52,808 nt of DNA from a bacterium (GCA_030648265.1 JAUSHX010000003.1:1-52808); one strand, 5' to 3'; positions 23,104 to 31,781 are shown, counted from the stretch's first letter. A program made the numbers and translations. The notes: generated by a model not told the origin, from the sequence alone.

Positions 23104-24774
23104 TCAGGCTGCCGGAATGATATCAACAATCCGCAACGCAAGACCGCCACGAAACGAATCGCGCTCTATGGTAGCGAGAATATGCACATCATTACCAGCT
23201 ATCGGCGTGTGCGTGAACGACTCTGCGGTCTTAAAAAAATCGAATGCGCGCGCCGTTATTCCTGTCCGAGCGCATGAAAGCAAAACTTCAATGTGATTTT
23301 TGGCGCGCCCGAATGTATTGACAGCGGATACGGTGGCACCCGAGACCAGAAACACGGGTTTCGGATTGCCGACCCCGAATGGGGCAAGGCAGGAAATTTC
23401 TTTAAGTAATGCAGGGGTAACTTCGGAGAGCGTAGCGCGCGCATCTGATTTTGATTCTGCGTTCTCACCAGCAGTCACGCGCCACAAATCTTTTGATGCG
23501 AGAACAAGACCCTCGTGCAGGGTGTGCACGCGTTCGTGCGAAACTGAAAAACCTCCAGCCGCGTTGTGCCCGCCGTATTCCAAAAGCGCATCGCCCGAAT
23601 TCGCAAAAAGTTCAACGACTGAAATGTTTCCGTCGGACCGGCACGAACCCTTGAGATTTCCTCTAGCATCTCTCCCCCACAGACATACGATACCGCCCCG
23701 TTCTTCCACAATAGAATTGGCCGCAAGCCCGAGAAGAGCCGGCTTCCATTCCGTGTTGCCAAGAACCACAACTTTTTCTTCAGCATTGAATCGCTCTTTA
23801 ACTCTCTTTTTTGCCTCGCGTACGACACCGCCCACTATTCCCTTCCTACTGGTATTCAGCCGGTCAAGATTGGCGGCAAGACGTTCGGCCTCGTTGGCAT
23901 CTTTTGTTATTAAAAGCTGTAAAGCCAAGTCAGGATTATCCATTCGCGAAGCAGCATTGATGCGCGGAGCGAACGAAAATCCGACGTCATCCTCCGTAAG
24001 CTCGCGCTGCCGCAGACGCAAACGGTTGCACAGCGCCTGAATCCCCGGCCTCGGCGATTTGCGCAAGACCGCCAGCCCGAAATGTGCGAGCACTCTGTTC
24101 TCGCCGTGGAGAGGAACCATGTCGGCAATCGTGGCGATGCCGACCAAATCCAAAAGCCACTTTTCCCATCCAACCGGAACGTCGTGAAAATGAGGAGCGC
24201 TGTGGGCACGGCCTTCCGCAAGCAGTGCCTGCACCAATTTGAACGCGACCGCGGCTCCGCACAAATCGCGGAACGGGTACGTTCCAATCTTCGGATTTAA
24301 AACGGCGATTGCCTCGGGCAACGCTTCCAAAATTTCATGGTGATCGGTGACAATCACATCAACACCGAGTTTCTTTGCATACAGTACCGCATCAATCGCA
24401 GAAGTCCCCACATCTATTGTGATGATGAGAGTAACCCCGCGCTCCGCGAGACCTTTAATCGCCTCTTCGTGAAATCCGTAGCCTTCTCTGTCCCTATGCG
24501 GAATATATATTTCCACGTTTCCATACTCTATTTTCGCAAAGAAATCCGAGAGCAGCGCCGCGCCCGGAATCCCATCGCAATCAAAGTCGGCATAGATTGC
24601 AATCCGCTCACTGTTTCTGATTGCGGAAAACACCCGCGCCACGGCCCTGTCCATCCCCTCCAAAAGCATGGGCGAGTGGGTATGCCGTTCGTAATCCGGA
24701 TTTAGAAACGCTTCAATGGCGGCAGGGTTTGTGATTCCGCGCTTTTCAAGAAGCATTTTGATGAAGTCAGTCAT
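23104..24774 (-). CDS. recJ: Single-stranded-DNA-specific exonuclease RecJ
   Basis: This 556-residue DHH-family 5'-3' exonuclease carries IYADFDCDGIPGAALL (motif I), VIVTDHHE (motif III, DHH), LCGAAVAFKL and the DHHA1 motif LLEYGGHNAAGGFSVSHE, followed by the OB domain (VNTFGRAKNHIEVLL). It acts in recombination and mismatch repair. Motif I differs slightly from the usual GDYDVDG. The gene is divergent from the HIT gene and probably heads a recJ-rnhA-comEC unit on the minus strand. Confidence 0.95.
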   Translation of the reverse strand: MTDFIKMLLEKRGITNPAAIEAFLNPDYERHTHSPMLLEGMDRAVARVFSAIRNSERIAIYADFDCDGIPGAALLSDFFAKIEYGNVEIYIPHRDREGYGFHEEAIKGLAERGVTLIITIDVGTSAIDAVLYAKKLGVDVIVTDHHEILEALPEAIAVLNPKIGTYPFRDLCGAAVAFKLVQALLAEGRAHSAPHFHDVPVGWEKWLLDLVGIATIADMVPLHGENRVLAHFGLAVLRKSPRPGIQALCNRLRLRQRELTEDDVGFSFAPRINAASRMDNPDLALQLLITKDANEAERLAANLDRLNTSRKGIVGGVVREAKKRVKERFNAEEKVVVLGNTEWKPALLGLAANSIVEERGGIVCLWGRDARGNLKGSCRSDGNISVVELFANSGDALLEYGGHNAAGGFSVSHERVHTLHEGLVLASKDLWRVTAGENAESKSDARATLSEVTPALLKEISCLAPFGVGNPKPVFLVSGATVSAVNTFGRAKNHIEVLLSCARTGITARAFDFFKTAESFTHTPIAGNDVHILATIERDSFRGGLALRIVDIIPAA

Positions 24775-24797
24775 GAATTTTCTTGTGCAGAAAGGTA

Positions 24798-24826
24798 TTT
24801 ACCCTCTATACGCCATACACTATACT
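24798..24826 (+). promoter_or_regulatory. Promoter of the HIT-protein gene
   Basis: TTTACC (24798-24803), 17-bp spacer, TATACT (24821-24826), eight bases before the ATG at 24835, so the mRNA is probably leaderless. TATAC occurs three more times nearby. Confidence 0.55.
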
Positions 24827-24834
24827 CTATACGT

Positions 24835-25245
24835 ATGGGTGAATGTATTTTCTGTAAAATTGTAGCGGGTGAATTATCCTCATTTAAAGTGTACGAGGAT
24901 GACGAAACGTTCGCATTCCTAGACATTCGTCCCGTTAACCCCGGTCATACGCTCGTCGTTCCTAAGCACCATTCGGTAAATATATTTGATGTTGGGGCGG
25001 AGGACTGGACGGCAGTTATAAAAGTGGTCCGTTCTTTATCTGCCGTAATTGAAAGGGCCACTGAAGCCGACGGCATCAACATAAACATGAATAACCGCGA
25101 GCACGCGGGGCAAGTCGTGGATCACTTGCACGTACATATCATTCCGCGATTCAAAGGAGACGGCTTCAAGCTCTGGCACCAAACGCCATACAAAGAAGGT
25201 GAGGCCGTAAAAGTGCAGAAAAAGATAAAAGCGCAACTATCCTAA
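24835..25245 (+). CDS. HIT-family nucleotide hydrolase
   Basis: This 136-residue protein has the histidine triad HLHVHIIPRF (His97, 99, 101) and the N-terminal CIFCKIVAGEL with two cysteines, which bind zinc in the HINT branch together with His46 and His97. HINT enzymes hydrolyse AMP-lysine-type phosphoramidates. It is a single gene, divergent from recJ and convergent with pgk. The 60 bp between the convergent stops contain AGTGAGGCG/CGCCTCACT, a probable terminator hairpin. Confidence 0.93.
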   Translation: MGECIFCKIVAGELSSFKVYEDDETFAFLDIRPVNPGHTLVVPKHHSVNIFDVGAEDWTAVIKVVRSLSAVIERATEADGININMNNREHAGQVVDHLHVHIIPRFKGDGFKLWHQTPYKEGEAVKVQKKIKAQLS

Positions 25246-25305
25246 ATCCTATGAGATGTCACCTCATTGGTTTCAGTGAGGCGTCGCCTCACTGTATTTT
25301 GGCGT

Positions 25306-26445
25306 TTAGTTCAGCGCCTCAATACCAGGCAAAGTGCCTTTCAATAAGAACTCTAACATCGCCCCTCCTCCCGTTGAAAAGAACCCCAATTTCTCTTCCG
25401 GAATGCCGGATTCTTTGAGCGCGGCAATTGTGTCCCCGCCGCCTATGACGCAGTGCAGGCCTCCCTTCTCCACCCTTTTAGCAATGAGCTCCGCAATCGC
25501 ACTCGTATAAGAAATGTACCCTTCTTCAAAAATACCGGTGGGGCCGTTCCACGTGATAAATTTCGCTTCTGCGATATACGGCGCGAGCGTTGCGACCGTA
25601 TCCGGTCCGATATCCACTATTTTATCGTCGGGAAGAACGTCTTGCGGTTTTTTCACAAACGCCTGTTTTAGGGAACTTTCCGTTGTCACGTCAGTGGGAA
25701 TAATCAGACGTGGATTTTCGCATACTTCCCTCGCCGGAGCGTGCTCTGAAATGCGCGAACGTCCAACCGGAAATCCTTTCCCCTTTAAACAATCATTGGC
25801 GATGGCACCCACGACGCAGACGTGGTCATATACTTCCAGAAAAGAGCGGATAACGGGGTCTTTTGTCTCAAATTTCGCGCCGCCCACGATTGCTAGAGAC
25901 GGATGCTTTGGATGAAGCGCCGCCGTAAGTTGTGCGACTTCATCTCGCATGAGAAATCCCGCATAACTTGGAAGTAATTTCGGAACGCCGACTATTGACG
26001 TGTCCTCACGATGAGCCACTGCGAACGCATCGCTCACATATATGTCCGCAAGATTTGCGAGCTCATGTGCGAATGTTGCGTCGTTCTTTTTCTCGCGCGG
26101 GTCGCGCCGCAGATTTTCTAAAAGCAGTATCTCTCCATCGTGCATTGCACGTGTGGCGCCTTTCGCGGCAGGACCGACAATGTCCGGAATGTAAACTATA
26201 GCGCCAAATTTCTTGAGTGCGCGGACAACTGGTTCAATTGATTCCTCGGGCTTGCGTCCGATATGCGAGATAACAATCGTTCTCGCGCCATGTTTTGAGA
26301 GGTATTGAATAGTTTCCCATCCGCGCCTTAAGCGGAAAATGTCGGCAACCTCGCCATCGGCACCCATGGGCACGTTGAAATCGGAGCGGACAAGCACGCG
26401 CTTTCCCTTTAATTCCCCTGCCGGTATTTCATCTATGCAACGCAT
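25306..26445 (-). CDS. pgk: Phosphoglycerate kinase
   Basis: This glycolytic ATP-forming step converts 1,3-bisphosphoglycerate to 3-phosphoglycerate. At 379 residues it is slightly shorter than usual (about 395). Motifs present are VLVRSDFNVPM, ISHIGRKPE, LLLENLRRDPREK, AIVGGAKFETK, WNGPTGIFE and VIGGGDTIAAL. The first motif usually reads R-V-D-F-N-V-P. It starts 6 bp after tpiA and both lie on the minus strand, so the two glycolytic genes form an operon. PEP synthase-like genes elsewhere in the window (46-48 kb) are not linked to it. Confidence 0.96.
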   Translation of the reverse strand: MRCIDEIPAGELKGKRVLVRSDFNVPMGADGEVADIFRLRRGWETIQYLSKHGARTIVISHIGRKPEESIEPVVRALKKFGAIVYIPDIVGPAAKGATRAMHDGEILLLENLRRDPREKKNDATFAHELANLADIYVSDAFAVAHREDTSIVGVPKLLPSYAGFLMRDEVAQLTAALHPKHPSLAIVGGAKFETKDPVIRSFLEVYDHVCVVGAIANDCLKGKGFPVGRSRISEHAPAREVCENPRLIIPTDVTTESSLKQAFVKKPQDVLPDDKIVDIGPDTVATLAPYIAEAKFITWNGPTGIFEEGYISYTSAIAELIAKRVEKGGLHCVIGGGDTIAALKESGIPEEKLGFFSTGGGAMLEFLLKGTLPGIEALN

Positions 26446-26451
26446 GTTTTC

Positions 26452-27207
26452 CTATGATTCTTTTTTAAGCGCCTGCAAAAGAGCGGTGAATCTTTCCGCG
26501 TTCGTGCTCACGTGCCCGACAATAAATCCCCGCACATCGCCGTCTCGCATCATGGCAGTGGCATTTTGCTCGCCGACAGACGCGCCGTAGAGAATGGTAA
26601 CTTTGTGCCCGACATCCCCGTAGACGCCGACTACCGTTTTCCGGATAAAAATCGCCATCGTGTGCATGTCGCGCGGGCTCATGGTTGTCTCGCCTCCGAT
26701 GGCCCAGACCGGCTCATACGCGATGATAACTTTGGAGATTTTTGCAGGCGGAACATCTCTAATCCCCGCTAGCAATTGCTCGGCAATAATACTGAAATGC
26801 TCTCCAGAAGACGAGCGGCTTGTCTCGCCGATGCAAAGAACCGGAGTCATTTTTAGAGACAAAGCCGCGGCAACTTTTTTCCGCGTGTCATCGTTAGTTT
26901 CCCCTACCGCTCGCCTCTCCGAATGGCCTACGAGCACATAACCGGCTCCGGCATCGCGCGCTTGAGCGATGGAAATTTCTCCGGTTTGGGCGCCACTCTC
27001 TTCAGAATGCGCGTTCTGCACGGCAAAAGAAATTCGCTTCCCTTTATAGTTCGCGGAAAGTTCGTGCAGATAAATTGCCGGCGGCGCGATTATCAAAGAT
27101 ATGTCCCTGCATCTCTCCGCCGCTTTCTTCGTAGCGTCAAAAAGTTTCTTCGCCTCCCGAAACGTTGGCGGATTCATTTTCCAATTCGCAACGACGATGG
27201 ACTTCAT
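26452..27207 (-). CDS. tpiA: Triosephosphate isomerase
   Basis: It interconverts dihydroxyacetone phosphate and glyceraldehyde 3-phosphate. I place the start at MKSIVVANWKMNPP (251 residues), the standard TIM beginning. A frame open to 27291 adds 28 unlikely residues. Catalytic residues are visible: Lys in NWKMN, His in VLVGHSERR and Glu in IIAYEPVWAIG. The C-terminal phosphate loops read ILYGASVG and DVRGFIVGH. pgk follows after 6 bp. Confidence 0.95.
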   Translation of the reverse strand: MKSIVVANWKMNPPTFREAKKLFDATKKAAERCRDISLIIAPPAIYLHELSANYKGKRISFAVQNAHSEESGAQTGEISIAQARDAGAGYVLVGHSERRAVGETNDDTRKKVAAALSLKMTPVLCIGETSRSSSGEHFSIIAEQLLAGIRDVPPAKISKVIIAYEPVWAIGGETTMSPRDMHTMAIFIRKTVVGVYGDVGHKVTILYGASVGEQNATAMMRDGDVRGFIVGHVSTNAERFTALLQALKKES

Positions 27208-27307
27208 GAAAACGATTGTAGCACGCGATTTCGCAAAATCATGCCGCGCAATCGTCCTTGAAAGCGCGGCCGTCAATTCTTTCTTCCTCAACCTCCAGCG
27301 AGGCTGA

Positions 27308-27664
27308 AGTTTAAAAGATATTGTCTACAACAAATTCCTGTGGCCGGAGAGTCCTACGACAGAACAGAAGAAAACTGTTGAAGAAGCGGCGCAGGCAGTG
27401 CTCGATGCACGCAAACAGTTTCCAGATGCAACACTGGCCGACCTGTACGACCCGAACACCATGCCGAAAGTCCTTCTTGACGCGCACCACAAGCTAGATC
27501 GTGCCGTTGACGCCTGCTACGGCCCTCCTTCGCCACCTACTTCGCTAAAGCTACGAAGGCCGAAGAAGGCTTCGGAAGGGCACAGCAAAAAGAACTTCAA
27601 ATCCGAACCTGAGCGGCTGGAGTTTTTGTTTGAGCGGTATAAAGAACTGGTGGCGAAAGAGTAA
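27308..27664 (+). pseudogene. C-terminal tail of a class I DNA methyltransferase
   Basis: The open frame begins after a TGA at 27305 and has no good start (GTG at 27398). It reads NKFLWPESPTTEQKK, AAQAVLDARKQFPDATLADLYDPNTMP, HHKLDRAVDACYG and FKSEPERLEFLFERYKELVAKE. As I recall, this is how the large type IIL/MmeI-like restriction-modification methyltransferases end. The catalytic NPPF part is absent. A 24-residue insertion (from PPSPPTSLKLRR) encoded by a CCTTCG palindrome interrupts it between YG and KNF. It is probably a decayed leftover of an R-M gene, although a short expressed protein cannot be excluded. Confidence 0.75.
27523..27590. repeat. CCTTCG-type palindromic insertion in the methyltransferase remnant
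   Basis: CCTTCG and CGAAGG arms recur several times (27528-27580). The insert keeps the reading frame and adds Pro/Lys/Arg-rich residues absent from the family. Confidence 0.6.
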
Positions 27665-27727
27665 CTCAAACACCCCAAAGTACGAACTTCACCAGGTTAT
27701 TTTTGGAGCGTGGTAGAATGACACGTT

Positions 27728-28462
27728 ATGCCCTCGAATCCTTCAGAAGAATCCCCTCTGAAACGCTATGCGTTTATTGATGTTGCTAATACAAAAAGCA
27801 CGACAAAGGAGACACTCGGTTTTTCAATAGCATGGGAACGTCTGTATGCACTCCTTACGGGAGAAAAATGGCTCTGTAAACGTATATTTTACTATGAGGG
27901 AAGCATGGACGATGGACGGTATGCCAAAAGGCACGAGAAACTTTCAAGGGATGGATACGTTGTCAAAACTAAGCAGATATTTTTGCATAAAATTAAAGAG
28001 AAAATGGCGCGATTCGACTGCGCTAAATGCTCAAAACCTAATCAATTACCAATTTCTGAAGCAAAATTTGTTTGTACAGATTGTAAGGAACTGAACTCAA
28101 ACAACACTGTCTCTTTAACACACAATCCAAAAGCGAACTTTGACGTTGAGCTCACCGTTGATTCATTGGAATATGCTGGCTCGGATACTGAAATACTGAT
28201 TTTTACCGGCGATGGGGATTTTAAATACTTGGCAGAAAAACTTCTTGAAAAGGGTGCTCTCGTTACCTTTATTTCCACGAATAAAAGAGACCCTAATAAC
28301 AGATGGAGATTCTCAACCCGACTTAAGGACTTAATTAGAGAAGAAGAGGCGTGTGTCAAAAGTACGGGTGGAAAACCACGAGTACGGCTCATAGAAATAG
28401 ACAACTGGAAGATCCAAATGCAAAAAGAAAACGCCGCGAAGCGCGACGTTTTCGAGCGATAA
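27728..28462 (+). CDS. NYN-domain (LabA/DUF88-type) protein with inserted zinc ribbon
   Basis: This 244-residue predicted ribonuclease belongs to the PIN-like NYN fold. It has YAFIDVANTK (first Asp), KRIFYYEGS, NFDVELTVDSLEYAGSDTEILIFTGDGDFKYLAEKLLEKGALVTFIS with the acidic active-site cluster, and a C-terminal region rich in charged residues. Between the first and second half lies CAKC...CTDC (about residues 98-118), a zinc ribbon inserted in the domain. An extended -10 (TGGTAGAAT) lies just before the start, giving a very short leader. NYN proteins process or degrade RNA; the substrate is unknown. Confidence 0.88.
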   Translation: MPSNPSEESPLKRYAFIDVANTKSTTKETLGFSIAWERLYALLTGEKWLCKRIFYYEGSMDDGRYAKRHEKLSRDGYVVKTKQIFLHKIKEKMARFDCAKCSKPNQLPISEAKFVCTDCKELNSNNTVSLTHNPKANFDVELTVDSLEYAGSDTEILIFTGDGDFKYLAEKLLEKGALVTFISTNKRDPNNRWRFSTRLKDLIREEEACVKSTGGKPRVRLIEIDNWKIQMQKENAAKRDVFER

Positions 28463-28488
28463 CTGGAGTATACGCATATTACATGTAG

Positions 28489-28735
28489 TGTCAATGAACT
28501 CCTGTGGATATGGCTCAAAATATCAAGAAATACATTACCGTCGTTGAAAAGGGAGGGGTAAAGCAAAAACCTGGCATTTAGCCAGGTTCTGCGAAAGGTA
28601 ACCCGTATCCACGGGCAGGTACTCGCAGTATACGTAGCGTCAAGTGAATTGCAAGTCACTCGGGTAGGGGTCCGATGGACTCCCTGCAAGCAATGTTCGG
28701 GGCGAATCGCCTCAACTCTTGAGAGATGAGGCGAT
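28489..28735. other. Structured intergenic region without a gene
   Basis: This 290-bp gap between 28462 and 28754 holds several hairpins: CCCGT/ACGGG (28602-28615), AGTGA/TCACT (28643-28660), GGGGTCC/GGACTCC (28666-28684) and ATCGCCTCA/TGAGGCGAT (28705-28735). A terminator-like stem is described separately. Minus-strand promoter-like TTGACA with TATACT occurs at 28460-28496. An unrecognised small RNA is possible. It is neither a tRNA nor any other RNA I can name. Confidence 0.45.
28564..28587 (-). terminator. Terminator-like hairpin, minus strand
   Basis: AACCTGGC, loop ATTTA, GCCAGGTT, followed on the minus strand by TTTGCTTT. It would end a minus-strand transcript coming from the 28600-28735 region. 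Confidence 0.6.
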
Positions 28736-28753
28736 TATGGTATCCTAATTGGA

Positions 28754-29359
28754 ATGGCTGACGATGCTCAAAGTGTGCCTGCGCCGGACGAACCGACGCT
28801 CCCGACGACCGAAGGTGTCGGGACCCCGACCGCGAGCGTCGGGGCTGAATCAGAACCCGCTCCCACATCAGAACCAACTCCCACAGAATCCGTTACCCCT
28901 GCAGAGCCAACTCCTGAAGTTATTCCTGAAGTATCGCAATCGCCTTCAGAACCGACGGCTTCGCCGGTATCAGACCGTCTACAGGCGATTGAGTACAATC
29001 GGATGCCAGACCCATCGGCACCTGCTTCTCCCGAACCTCAACCAATACCATCTGCTTCTGTACCCCCTCCCCCACAACAACCCTCTGCGGAACAAACTGT
29101 CCAAGCAACGCAATCAAAAAGATGGAGTGATGCGGATAGGGCGCGCGCCAATGCAACACGTGCACGTAAGTATGAGGCGCGCCTCGCCAAGATTGTTCTA
29201 TATGCGCGCACGCACGGCCGTGTCGCCAACGATAGTATCGTGAAATTGCTCCGCGTATCAGACGCTACGGCAAGCCGATACGCAAAAATGTTAGTTGCAA
29301 GAGGCGCGCTGGCGCAAGAGGGAAAAGGGCGAGGCGCGCATTATAATTTCAAGCCGTAA
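28754..29359 (+). CDS. Pro/Glu/Ser-rich protein with C-terminal winged helix
   Basis: This 201-residue protein has a long disordered N-terminal half (residues 1-120) made of Pro, Glu, Ser and Thr. Its coding DNA contains hairpins such as CCCCGAC/GTCGGGG (28824-28844). The C-terminal 75 residues begin with a basic helix (DRARANATRARKYEARLAKIVLYAR), then a winged helix (GRVANDSIVKLLRVSDATASRYAKMLVARGALAQEGKGRGAHYNF). It is probably a DNA-binding protein. TTGAGA and TATCCT (28740-28745) sit so close to the ATG that the mRNA should be leaderless. Confidence 0.75.
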   Translation: MADDAQSVPAPDEPTLPTTEGVGTPTASVGAESEPAPTSEPTPTESVTPAEPTPEVIPEVSQSPSEPTASPVSDRLQAIEYNRMPDPSAPASPEPQPIPSASVPPPPQQPSAEQTVQATQSKRWSDADRARANATRARKYEARLAKIVLYARTHGRVANDSIVKLLRVSDATASRYAKMLVARGALAQEGKGRGAHYNFKP

Positions 29360-29442
29360 ACCGGCTCTTTCGAGCCGCAGGGCGTTAAACCCTGCGGCTC
29401 GAAAGACGCCCTGCGCACAAGCGCAGGGCGTTGTGCCGGTTT
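29358..29442. repeat. Perfect three-way-junction structure after the winged-helix gene
   Basis: Outer stem AAACCGGC/GCCGGTTT (29358-29365, 29435-29442). Inner hairpins have a 16-bp stem (29367-29382 with 29390-29405) and an 11-bp stem (29406-29416 with 29421-29431). All pairing is perfect. It begins inside the stop codon of the gene at 28754. Confidence 0.8.
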
Positions 29443-29447
29443 CTGAC

Positions 29448-29510
29448 TCCTCGGCTCGGAGATGCGAAAGCTGCGCTTCCGCATCTCACTCGCTCTACGT
29501 CGCCAGTAAA
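29448..29510. repeat. Hairpin repeat with conserved flanks, copy 2
   Basis: The same CTCCTCGGCTCG and CTCGCTCTACGTCGCCA flanks as at 23021-23080. The stem between them (GAGATGCG...CGCATCTC) has a different sequence but again pairs. Confidence 0.85.
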
Positions 29511-29525
29511 TAATCCTTCCCAACT

Positions 29526-31016
29526 CTACTGTTCGCGCCACATCGTCAATTTGTAATCCACTGTTGTCGCCGGAGTAAACGGAGGCGGGGAAAAGGCTAA
29601 GATGCGGTCGTAGGTAGTAGTTCGCGTATTAAAACCGCTGTAATCAGAACTGCTCCCGCCTCCTGCGCACCCCCACCCGAGGGAATTATATCCCCACCTA
29701 GCCACCGGCCTTTGTTTTGATACGATAGTGCCCTGCAGAGTAAGCGATGTTTTTCTGGAATCAGCACCGCCGTAATAACAATTATAAAAATTGCGTCCGT
29801 AGTATCCGCTTTGCGCGACAAAAATTCCCCGCACGCTCATCTGGTCAGGAACAATCAGCGGGTACAGAACCGAATGCTGCGCCACTGCCGTTAAACCGGT
29901 TGTGCCGTCTCCCGCCGCATAGCTTATATTATTTTGCAAAATAATATCCGGATTTATAACCCCTGTCGTATCCGCCGCAATGACCGTAATTTTCCCTGAC
30001 ACCGTTCCCTCCAGCCAAACCTTCGCTTGAGAATAAATGATTGAGCATCCGGAAGGAATCGTGAACGGGCTTCCGGTCAACAATGTCTCCGAAACTATCG
30101 TGTGATAATCAGTTGCCCATTGGCTTGTGTTGTCTATATGTATGCTTGTAACAGCGCTTGTTCCAGTAACTCTGTATGCGTCAATCTTGCCGTCGGAACG
30201 AAAAACTATGTGATAGCCGTGTTGGTCGTCGGAGCCGACAGAAGAATACGAAGATCCCTGCTGGACGCCTGCAACATATGCGGCTGTAGGCGCAAGATAT
30301 ATTCCGCTCGTCTCTGCATATGTTTTGAGAGTTGAAAAATTAACACTCATTGAGTCAAAAACTATGTCCGCGGCTGGATAGCTCCACAAATTAAAACCGG
30401 TCCCGTTGCCCCATATGCCCGGTTTTGACTGCGAAGGACTGCATCCGTATGTTGAATCACATGTCCATGTGGAAACCTTGCTTGTTACATTTGAATTATT
30501 AGCGCCATCCATGTGGATTCCGCCGTTGGAATGATAGGGGCCCACGACATCTGACCCCTGCCACACATTGCTGTTCAGAATATAAGAGTATTCCGCAACT
30601 GAAGACTTCAGATAGCGCGCCTGAAGCGTCCGTGGAAACGTCGGTGCGCCACTTGCAGTTCCGACAGATGAAAGATCAAACCATTGAGCGGCCCCGCATT
30701 GCAACGTAGGAGTTGCTGTTACTATCGCACTTCCCAAATTACCGCCCTCCGGATCATTTACTTGGTATGTGTATGGGCTCACGAGACCTGTCCCATTCGG
30801 AAGGACACTCGTATTGTGGGCGAGATACCAGCGATAATATTCAAGACCCGCTTCTGCTATGTGGACAGCTTGTTCGCGCGCAGTAAGAGCACGGCCGTAT
30901 TTACCCTGTTCAAAAACATACCCGACGATGCTTCCCGTGAGCAGGGCAAATATGCCCATGAACACGAGAACGAGAACTACGGTGACACCGCGCGAGCGGG
31001 AATAGCGATTAGCCAT
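29526..31016 (-). CDS. PilX-like pilus-associated protein
   Basis: This 496-residue product starts at MANRYSRSRGVTVVLVLVFMGIFALLTG, a short basic leader followed by a prepilin-like helix. The frame extends 16 residues further (MNTEKRRNGI...), but that part is encoded by a dispersed repeat shared with the gene at 31807. After the helix comes REQAVHIAEAGLEYYRWYLAH, the hallmark of PilX/PulK-like proteins, then a large extracellular beta-rich part with several Cys residues. The consensus Glu at position 5 of the mature helix is lacking (GVTVV). It is the last gene of the minor-pilin group, next to two other prepilin genes and pilB/pilC. Confidence 0.8.
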   Translation of the reverse strand: MANRYSRSRGVTVVLVLVFMGIFALLTGSIVGYVFEQGKYGRALTAREQAVHIAEAGLEYYRWYLAHNTSVLPNGTGLVSPYTYQVNDPEGGNLGSAIVTATPTLQCGAAQWFDLSSVGTASGAPTFPRTLQARYLKSSVAEYSYILNSNVWQGSDVVGPYHSNGGIHMDGANNSNVTSKVSTWTCDSTYGCSPSQSKPGIWGNGTGFNLWSYPAADIVFDSMSVNFSTLKTYAETSGIYLAPTAAYVAGVQQGSSYSSVGSDDQHGYHIVFRSDGKIDAYRVTGTSAVTSIHIDNTSQWATDYHTIVSETLLTGSPFTIPSGCSIIYSQAKVWLEGTVSGKITVIAADTTGVINPDIILQNNISYAAGDGTTGLTAVAQHSVLYPLIVPDQMSVRGIFVAQSGYYGRNFYNCYYGGADSRKTSLTLQGTIVSKQRPVARWGYNSLGWGCAGGGSSSDYSGFNTRTTTYDRILAFSPPPFTPATTVDYKLTMWREQ

Positions 31017-31082
31017 TAGGGTATAGCCATTAGAAATTCCGTTTCTTCTTTTTTCTGTATTCATATTCCTAGTGGCTAATTG
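31017..31082. repeat. TAGCCATTAG/CTAGTGGCTAA repeat between prepilin genes
   Basis: It contains AGCCATTAGGGTATAGCCATTAG split by spacers, and CCTAGTGGCTAATTGC. The same pattern follows at 31782-31806 and 33565-33644, so each prepilin gene is bracketed by this family. Confidence 0.65.
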
Positions 31083-31781
31083 CTATTTAAGGTTCCTCAA
31101 TGCCGCGGACGAACTCATGGTCAGCTGATTCGGCAGTTTGTTCGGATCCACGTTGACAGCCAGATTCACATTCACGAAACGCACGTTCGCCCACTTTGAG
31201 TAATCCGTTATTTCGGCTCCATTCACATCATAGTAGCGGAATGTGGAAACGTTCTGGCTGATATTGCGGACGTAATCCGAGAGCGTGGAGGTGGCTTCTG
31301 CTGTCGTATATCCTGGCGGGTCGCCGGTCGCATCTGTTATTCCCTGCATCAAATTTGTACCTGAAATGTAATAATGAACCTTCTCTATCAAAAGGTCGGC
31401 GTCTACATCGGCGTAAAACACAAAATCGTTGGCTCCTGTTGAAACGACAGGGAACGCCCCCTGGCTGGAGTAGCTCGCCTCGCGGATAATGCGCACCAAT
31501 CTGTCTATTCCGTGTTGTGCGGAAGTAACTGCAGTAGATTGTTCCACCGCATATTTATTTGTTCTGTAGAAAAATAACAACGACGCATTGAGTGCCAGCA
31601 GTACAAGGGTCAGTATTGAAACCCATACCGCAGCTTCAAGCAGAGTCATCCCGCGCGCGGGGTAGCGACTAGCCGATATCCAATAGCCTCCCGATTTGTC
31701 CGCGGATAGCGCGGTTACAAATCGCAGTCCTGTATGGGCAATAGTGGTTCGTTTTTTCGTTTTCTGATTTTCCTGTTTCAT
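31083..31781 (-). CDS. Prepilin-type protein
   Basis: This 232-residue protein has a prepilin site RGMTLLEAAVWVSILTLVLLALNASLLFFY (from about residue 43), with Glu at +5 and the cleavage Gly before the Met. The mature part is a PilJ/PilW-like minor pilin (VEQSTAVTSAQHGIDRLVRIIREASYS). The N-terminal 40 residues before the cleavage site are unusually long and may contain a false extension; the real start could be any later start codon ahead of RYPARGMTLL. It sits in a run of pilus genes (29526-37083) on one strand. Confidence 0.85.
   Translation of the reverse strand: MKQENQKTKKRTTIAHTGLRFVTALSADKSGGYWISASRYPARGMTLLEAAVWVSILTLVLLALNASLLFFYRTNKYAVEQSTAVTSAQHGIDRLVRIIREASYSSQGAFPVVSTGANDFVFYADVDADLLIEKVHYYISGTNLMQGITDATGDPPGYTTAEATSTLSDYVRNISQNVSTFRYYDVNGAEITDYSKWANVRFVNVNLAVNVDPNKLPNQLTMSSSAALRNLK

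Noticed and set aside
28600-28690. A tRNA- or tmRNA-like gene suggested by a GGGTCC/GGACTCC hairpin
   Set aside because: The loop lacks the T-loop pattern, no acceptor stem can be built around it, and no tag peptide frame was seen.
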